DNA of 64,000 nt from Streptosporangium sp. NBC_01755 (GTDB taxonomy: Bacteria > Actinomycetota > Actinomycetes > Streptosporangiales > Streptosporangiaceae): the NCBI RefSeq assembly GCF_035917995.1, contig NZ_CP109131.1, positions 5,828,001 to 5,892,000 of the forward strand. Direction: 5' to 3'. The notes under the pieces were generated by a model. It did no database searches. It was given only the letters and a program-made list of their open reading frames with translations, and was not told where the DNA came from. This document shows, piece by piece, positions 59,524-64,000 of the stretch (the stretch's first letter is position 1; every line of letters starts with the position of its first letter). Both the position numbers and the translations under genes were made by a program.

Positions 59524-59996
59524 CCGTTGCCCAGTCGTCACGGGAATCGCTCAGCCTGAACAACGACCAGATCAGGGAGCTGATCCCGCATCGCTGGCCG
59601 ATGCTGCTGCTCGACCGCGTCGACAAGGTCGAGCCGGGCGTCAAAGGCACGGCGATCAAGAACGTCACCGGGACCGAGATCTGGTTCCAGGGGCATTTCC
59701 CCGACGAGGCGATCCTGCCGGGCGTCGTGGTCATCGAGGCGATGGCCCAGCTCGCCGGAGTGGTCTTCTCGCTCACCGGGACAAGCAAGATCAGTTATTT
59801 GGCGGGGGTCAGGTCGATGCGCTTCCGCCGCCGGATCGTCCCCGGTGACCAGCTGGTCCTGACCGCGGAGCGAAGCGCGGGCGGCAGAGGCTTCGGGGAG
59901 TACCGGGTCTCGGCGCGAGTGGACGGAAACGTCGCCGCCGAAGGAATCATCACGATCGCCGACCCGGCGGCCGGCAGCACTCATGGAGAGGTGTGA
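59520..59996 (+). CDS. 3-hydroxyacyl-ACP dehydratase (FabZ-like)
   Basis: A 158-residue hot-dog dehydratase. The catalytic pair is His59 and Glu73 in WFQGHFPDEAILPGVVVIEA, followed by MAQLAGVVFSL. The N-terminal QIRELIPHRWPMLLLDRVD is the typical FabZ start. It dehydrates the 3-hydroxyacyl-ACP made by the KR. As no enoyl reductase is seen, double bonds would remain. Coupled to the ACP (4-nt overlap) and followed by the GcvT-like gene after 3 nt. Confidence 0.92.
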   Translation: MTVAQSSRESLSLNNDQIRELIPHRWPMLLLDRVDKVEPGVKGTAIKNVTGTEIWFQGHFPDEAILPGVVVIEAMAQLAGVVFSLTGTSKISYLAGVRSMRFRRRIVPGDQLVLTAERSAGGRGFGEYRVSARVDGNVAAEGIITIADPAAGSTHGEV

Positions 59997-59999
59997 GAA

Positions 60000-61064
60000 A
60001 TGGAATCCGTGCTTGCGAACGCGCATCCGGAGGAGACCGTCTTCGGCGAGGTGCGGGACGCGACGGTTCCGCTGCGCTTCTCGACGCCGGCCGAGGAGTA
60101 CAAGGCCATCAGGGAGCGGGCCGCACTGCTCGACCTGAGCGGGTTCGGCCTGATCGAGATCAGCGGTGACGGCGCCGTCGACTTCGCGCAGCGGGTTCTC
60201 GCCCGCGACGTCGAGTACCTGACCTCCGAGCGCTGCATGATGAGCCTCGTCCTGGACGAGTCGGGGCAGATCGTCGACCAGGTGGTCGTGTGGGGCCGGG
60301 AGAACGGGATGTTCCTGGAGAGCTCCTGCGGTGCCGGACCGCGCCTGCTGGAGCACCTGCAGAAGCACAACGACGAGGGCGTCGACATCGTCGACCGCTC
60401 CGCCGAGCTGACGATCCTGGGTCTGGAGGGCCCCTACGCCTGGGGCGTGGTGGGCCGGCTGATCGACAGCGAGCTGGCCTCGCTGCCGTTCGAGGCCGTG
60501 GCGGACACGACCTGGAACGGCGTGGACATCGTGTTCGGTCGGACCGGGTTCACCAGCGAGTACGGCTACCAGATGATCGTGCCCGCCGAGTCGGCCGCCG
60601 AGCTGTGGAGGCAGTCGCTGGAGCAGGCGGTGCCCGCCGGTCACGAGGTGCTGGAGATCGCCATGCTGGAGGTCCGGCAGCCGGTGATCCGTCACGAGGC
60701 GAACGACGGGGTCGGCATCATCGAGGGCGGCGCCAACTGGCTCGTCGACATCACCAAGGAGTCGTTCATCGGCAGGGACGCGGTGCTGGAGGCGTTCAAC
60801 GGCCCCGTCGGCCGCCGGACCCTCGGCTTCAGCGGTGGCGAGTCGATCCCCGAGCCGGGCACCCGGGTCCTGGCCGCCGGTCAGGACATCGGCGAGGTGG
60901 TGTACGCGGTGCACAGCCTCGGGCTGGACACCACGCTCGGCCTGGTGCGGGTGGACGCGGAGTTCGCCGCGGCGGGCCTGCCGTTCACCATCGGCGACGC
61001 CGAGGTCACCACGCTGACCAGCCCCTACATCACGCCCAAGAGCTGGAGCATCCCGATCATCTGA
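60000..61064 (+). CDS. GcvT-like folate-binding protein in the PKS operon
   Basis: A 354-residue member of the glycine-cleavage T-protein/aminomethyltransferase family. Family features are LLDLSGFGLIEISGDGAVDF, RTGFTSEYGYQMIVPAESAA, and VDITKESFIGRDAVLEAFNG. T proteins move a one-carbon unit between an aminomethyl group and tetrahydrofolate; related enzymes demethylate or methylate small molecules. The other glycine-cleavage genes are absent, so a secondary-metabolic role is likely. ATG 60000 has GAGAGG upstream. Its place between the dehydratase and the ketosynthase suggests it acts on or near the ACP-bound chain; the reaction is not known to me. Confidence 0.85.
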   Translation: MESVLANAHPEETVFGEVRDATVPLRFSTPAEEYKAIRERAALLDLSGFGLIEISGDGAVDFAQRVLARDVEYLTSERCMMSLVLDESGQIVDQVVVWGRENGMFLESSCGAGPRLLEHLQKHNDEGVDIVDRSAELTILGLEGPYAWGVVGRLIDSELASLPFEAVADTTWNGVDIVFGRTGFTSEYGYQMIVPAESAAELWRQSLEQAVPAGHEVLEIAMLEVRQPVIRHEANDGVGIIEGGANWLVDITKESFIGRDAVLEAFNGPVGRRTLGFSGGESIPEPGTRVLAAGQDIGEVVYAVHSLGLDTTLGLVRVDAEFAAAGLPFTIGDAEVTTLTSPYITPKSWSIPII

Positions 61065-61092
61065 TCGGTTGATCGCCGGAGAAGGAGTAAGC

Positions 61093-63369
61093 ATGGCGTC
61101 GCGCCCCGTCGTCATCACCGGTCTGGGTGTCATCTGCGCCATCGGCCGTGACCCGACCGAGTTCTGGCTGCGGCTCATGTCCGGCCAGGGTGGTGTCACC
61201 CCGGTAGACGACGAGGCGTTCGCCGTGTTCACCGCCAGGTACGCGGGCCAGGTCCCCGCGGAGTGGATCACCGGGCAACTGCCGGACTCCGACGCCGCCC
61301 TGGACCGCACCGCCCAGCTGGCCCTCATCGCGGCACGTCAGGCCATCGGCCAGGCGGGGCTGTCGGCGGACGACATCGAGGCCGACCGGTTCGGGCTGGT
61401 GCTCGGCAAGTGCCAGGCGACCCCCGACGCGGCGGGCCGCTACCAGCCCATGCACCGCACCGGCGACGTGGTGGCCGGGCGGCTGGGCATGCGCGGGCCG
61501 CGCATCCTGGTGTCGACCGCGTGCGCGGCCGGCGGCAACGCCGTCGGCCTGGCCAAGGACAAGATCCTCACCGGCGAGGCGGACGTGGTGCTGGCCGGTG
61601 GCGTAGACCCGCTGCTGTTCGGGACCTACGCCGGATTCGCCGGGCTGCAGGCGCTCAGCACCGGCCCCTGCGCGCCCTACAGCCGCTCCGACGGTCTCAA
61701 CCTCGGCGAGGGCGCGGCCTTCCTGCTGCTCGAACCGCTGGACCGGGCGCTGGCCAGGGGGGCGACCCCACTGGCCGAGGTCGCCGGGTACGGGCTGTCC
61801 GCGGACGCCTACCACGCGACCGCGCCCGACCCCACCGGGCGAGGCGGCGCGAGCGCGGTACGCCGGGCGCTGGCCGACGCGGGCATGAGCACCGGCGACG
61901 TGAGTTACGTCAGCGGTCACGGCACCGGGACGCCGGCCAACGACGCGATGGAGGTCAAGGTGATGCGGGCGGTCTTCGGTGACCGCGCGCCGCAGGTGCC
62001 CACCAGCAGCATCAAGTCCTTCATCGGCCACACCCTGGGCGCGGCCGGCGCGGTCGAGGCGGTCGCCGGCGTGCTGGCACTCCAGCACGGCATGGCGCCG
62101 CCGACCATCGGCTTCGACACCGAGGTCACGACGGACCTGGACTTCGTGCCCAACGTGGCCAGGCAGCTGCCGATCGAGACCGTGGTCTCCAACAACTACG
62201 CCTTCGGCGGCAACAACGTCGCGCTCGCGCTGACCGTCCCGGGTGGCGAGCGCGAGTACGAGGAGTTCCCCGACCGGCCGGTCGTGATCAGCGGGCTGGG
62301 CCCGGTCAGCGGGCTGGGCACCGGGATCGCCGAACTGGCCGAGGCCATCGCGGAAGGCCGCCAGGCCGCCGGCCGGGCGCCCTCGCTGGAGGGGCGGACG
62401 TTCGCGCCCCGCTCGCTCTGGCGGCACATGAACCACCTGTCCAGGATGGCGATCGCGGCCTCCCGGCTGGCCTGGGAGGACGCCGGGATCAAGCTGCCCA
62501 GGGCGGCGCTGGACAACGTCGGGCTGATCTTCGCGACCGCGGCGGGCTCGGTGGAGAGCACCGGCGGATTCGACGAGAGCGTCGCGGTCGACCCGAACAA
62601 GCCGGCCGTGCTGAGCTTCTCCAACGTCGTGCTGAACGCCACCGGCGGCGCGGTCTGCCAGACCCTGGGACTGCGCGGCCCGACCACCACGATCTGCAAC
62701 GGCGAGGCCTCGGCCTCGATCGCGCTGGACTGCGCGGTCGAGATGATCAAGGCCGGCAAGGCGGACGTGGTGCTGGTGGTGGCGGCGGACGAGACGACGG
62801 CGACGGCCGCCGGGGACGCCGGAGACACGGTGGTCACCCCCTACGACCGGGAGCGCACGGGGTCCGTTCCCGGATCCGCGGCCGTGGCCGTCCTGGTGGA
62901 GTCGGCCGAGCACTGCGCCGCACGCGGGGGACGCGGGTACGCGCGAATCCTGGGCAGCGGCCACGCCGGCACCGGGGAGCAGGGCGAGCGGGAGTCGATC
63001 AGGCGCAGCCTGGCGGGTGTGCCCGCGGAGCGGGTCGGTCTGGTCGTCGGCGCGGGCACCGGTGGCCGGTACGACGCCGACGAGGCGTCGGTCCTGCTCG
63101 AACTGGTGCCGGACGGCCTGCTCACCACCTCGGTCGGGCAGACCGGTGACTGCCAGGCGGCGTCGGGCGCGATGAACCTCGCCGTGGCGGCCCTGGCGAT
63201 CCGCGACGGGATCGCCCCCGCGCTGCACGGCCTTGAGCGGCCGTACGCGGGCGGGGTGGAGTCCTACGTCAGGAAGCCGCACCTGTCGGAACCGGTCGGT
63301 CAAGCGCTGGTGCTGACCGCGGCGGCCGACTCGGTGCGCGGAGCCGTCCTGCTGGGGGCGATGACATGA
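61093..63369 (+). CDS. Fused ketosynthase and chain-length factor (KS-CLF) of a reducing type II PKS
   Basis: A 758-residue protein with two ketosynthase folds in one chain. Residues 1-385 are a complete KS: Cys144 (STACAAGG), His276 (SGHGTGTPANDAM), Lys308 and His313 (SIKSFIGHTLGAAG). Residues 395-758 form a second KS fold lacking all of these: Glu538 at the Cys position (TICNGEASAS), VGAGTGGRY for the first His region and VGQTGDCQAASG for the second. This is the KS-beta (CLF) plan. In most type II systems the two are separate coupled genes. ATG 61093 has GAAGGAG at 5 nt. No AT or ACP domain is present, so it is not a modular PKS. Confidence 0.92.
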   Translation: MASRPVVITGLGVICAIGRDPTEFWLRLMSGQGGVTPVDDEAFAVFTARYAGQVPAEWITGQLPDSDAALDRTAQLALIAARQAIGQAGLSADDIEADRFGLVLGKCQATPDAAGRYQPMHRTGDVVAGRLGMRGPRILVSTACAAGGNAVGLAKDKILTGEADVVLAGGVDPLLFGTYAGFAGLQALSTGPCAPYSRSDGLNLGEGAAFLLLEPLDRALARGATPLAEVAGYGLSADAYHATAPDPTGRGGASAVRRALADAGMSTGDVSYVSGHGTGTPANDAMEVKVMRAVFGDRAPQVPTSSIKSFIGHTLGAAGAVEAVAGVLALQHGMAPPTIGFDTEVTTDLDFVPNVARQLPIETVVSNNYAFGGNNVALALTVPGGEREYEEFPDRPVVISGLGPVSGLGTGIAELAEAIAEGRQAAGRAPSLEGRTFAPRSLWRHMNHLSRMAIAASRLAWEDAGIKLPRAALDNVGLIFATAAGSVESTGGFDESVAVDPNKPAVLSFSNVVLNATGGAVCQTLGLRGPTTTICNGEASASIALDCAVEMIKAGKADVVLVVAADETTATAAGDAGDTVVTPYDRERTGSVPGSAAVAVLVESAEHCAARGGRGYARILGSGHAGTGEQGERESIRRSLAGVPAERVGLVVGAGTGGRYDADEASVLLELVPDGLLTTSVGQTGDCQAASGAMNLAVAALAIRDGIAPALHGLERPYAGGVESYVRKPHLSEPVGQALVLTAAADSVRGAVLLGAMT

Positions 63370-64000
63370 GACCGGACCAGGAGGCCGGCACGCCGTTCGA
63401 CGTCCTGGAGACCGATCGGCTGCTGACCACCACCCGGTCCGTCCGGCGGCGGCTCGACCTTGACCGGCCGGTGCCGCGCGAGGTGGTGGAGGAGGCCCTG
63501 GAGGTCGCCGTCCAAGCCCCGACCGCCAACAACCAGCAGCACTGGCGCTGGCTGGTGGTCACCGAGCCCGCCATCAAGGAGAAGCTCGCCGAGATGATGC
63601 GGGTCTCCTGGAACTTCCACCGCAACGACGTATGGACCAGTGCCGGCCGCAGAAGGAACAGCGAGGCGGCGCGGCGGAACAACGCCTCGGTGACCGCGCT
63701 GGCCGAGGGGATCGCCAGGGTGCCCGTCCTGGTCATCCCCTGCGTGCTCGGCCGGCCGCCGGACATCGCCGCCATCGACGCCGAGTGGGAGCGGCGGGTG
63801 GCGGCCAAGCCCGCGGACGACGGCGGGTACGACGTCCGCCTCGGCGCCATGCGGGCGAGCACCTTCTACGGCTCGATCTTCCCGGCGATCTGGTCCTTCC
63901 AGCTGGCACTGCGCAGCCGGGGCCTTGGCAGCACGATCACCTGCATGCACGTGCCGTTCGAGCGGCAGGTGGGCGAACTGCTCAACATCCCGTCCGGGGT
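63366..64000 (+). CDS. Nitroreductase-family flavoprotein (cut by the window edge)
   Basis: The first 211 residues of a FMN-dependent nitroreductase-like protein. ETDRLLTTTRSVRRRLDLDR is the N-terminal FMN-phosphate region; VAVQAPTANNQQHWRWLVVT is the second signature, and SFQLALRSRGLGSTITCMHV a later one. Family members reduce nitro groups, quinones or C=C bonds or oxidise substrates with flavin. Its ATG overlaps the KS-CLF stop, so it is in the same operon. It could supply an enoyl reduction or an oxidation of the chain; this is inference. Confidence 0.85.
   Translation, partial: MRPDQEAGTPFDVLETDRLLTTTRSVRRRLDLDRPVPREVVEEALEVAVQAPTANNQQHWRWLVVTEPAIKEKLAEMMRVSWNFHRNDVWTSAGRRRNSEAARRNNASVTALAEGIARVPVLVIPCVLGRPPDIAAIDAEWERRVAAKPADDGGYDVRLGAMRASTFYGSIFPAIWSFQLALRSRGLGSTITCMHVPFERQVGELLNIPSG

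Noticed and set aside
59538..63303. Two long minus-strand frames opposite the GcvT-like and KS-CLF genes
   Set aside because: The sense strand encodes complete catalytic motifs and a coupled operon; the minus frames are shadows.
61093..63369. Modular type I PKS fragment
   Set aside because: Two KS folds only, no acyltransferase or carrier domain, and a separate ACP gene is in the operon.
1..64000. tRNA, rRNA or riboswitch genes
   Set aside because: No cloverleaf with a tRNA T-loop, no rRNA signature and no clear riboswitch fold was recognised by eye.

Overview
The window is high-GC DNA with GC-rich third codon positions, abundant 4-bp start/stop overlaps, and GTG and TTG starts. It carries actinomycete-specific families: SARP and LAL regulators, helix-turn-helix/RsbW-like ATPase pairs, a graspetide cassette, and IdeR/DmdR iron boxes. 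A filamentous actinomycete is very likely; Streptosporangiaceae is my guess, not shown by the sequence. No rRNA, tRNA or CRISPR array was seen.

Left part (1-34 kb), an accessory and defence-like region. A three-gene operon (PLP aminotransferase, PhzF-type isomerase, aldehyde dehydrogenase; 0.7-4.2 kb) is followed by decayed mobile DNA (IS701-type transposase relic, HNH and ATPase fragments). A toxin-antitoxin operon follows, whose toxin carries an N-terminal Cys-rich extension (5.2-8 kb). A complete ATP-grasp RiPP (graspetide) cassette with a PIMT-type methyltransferase and its regulator lies at 9.7-14.3 kb. Two copies of an 880-bp segment encoding a small Trp-rich protein and an RsbW-like ATPase lie 9801 bp apart (14.4 and 24.2 kb), each divergent from a helix-turn-helix/repeat regulator. 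Between them is a tightly overlapped four-gene operon: SAM methyltransferase, HEPN-NACHT-FGE protein, cold-shock-like small protein and a protein with two C-terminal membrane helices. It looks like a conflict or defence system. A ScoMcrA-like HNH gene, another HNH protein, a MazG-like pyrophosphohydrolase, a DEDD exonuclease and several uncharacterised proteins follow.

Right part (34.6-64 kb), a biosynthetic gene cluster. It holds a sugar O-methyltransferase, a LAL regulator and the five-enzyme set for an L-vancosamine-type 3-amino-3-C-methyl deoxysugar (C-methyltransferase, 4-ketoreductase, epimerase, 2,3-dehydratase, aminotransferase). It also holds an MGT-type glycosyltransferase, a SARP, an FAD monooxygenase, and a reducing type II PKS set (KR, ACP, DH, GcvT-like protein, and KS and chain-length factor fused in one chain). 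A nitroreductase runs off the right edge. No NDP-glucose synthase, 4,6-dehydratase, enoyl reductase or thioesterase is in the window. An iron-regulated uptake block (45.5-53.4 kb) sits inside the cluster: binding protein, two permeases, ATPase and a heterodimeric ABC transporter, with two near-consensus iron boxes.

Across the window there are many short tandem repeats. Most coding ones have units that are multiples of three, and several sit where convergent genes meet. The best leads for novelty are the HEPN-NACHT-FGE operon, the fused KS-CLF with its GcvT-like partner, the repeat-expanded dehydratase, the graspetide cassette and a 31-codon peptide gene at 35.9 kb.
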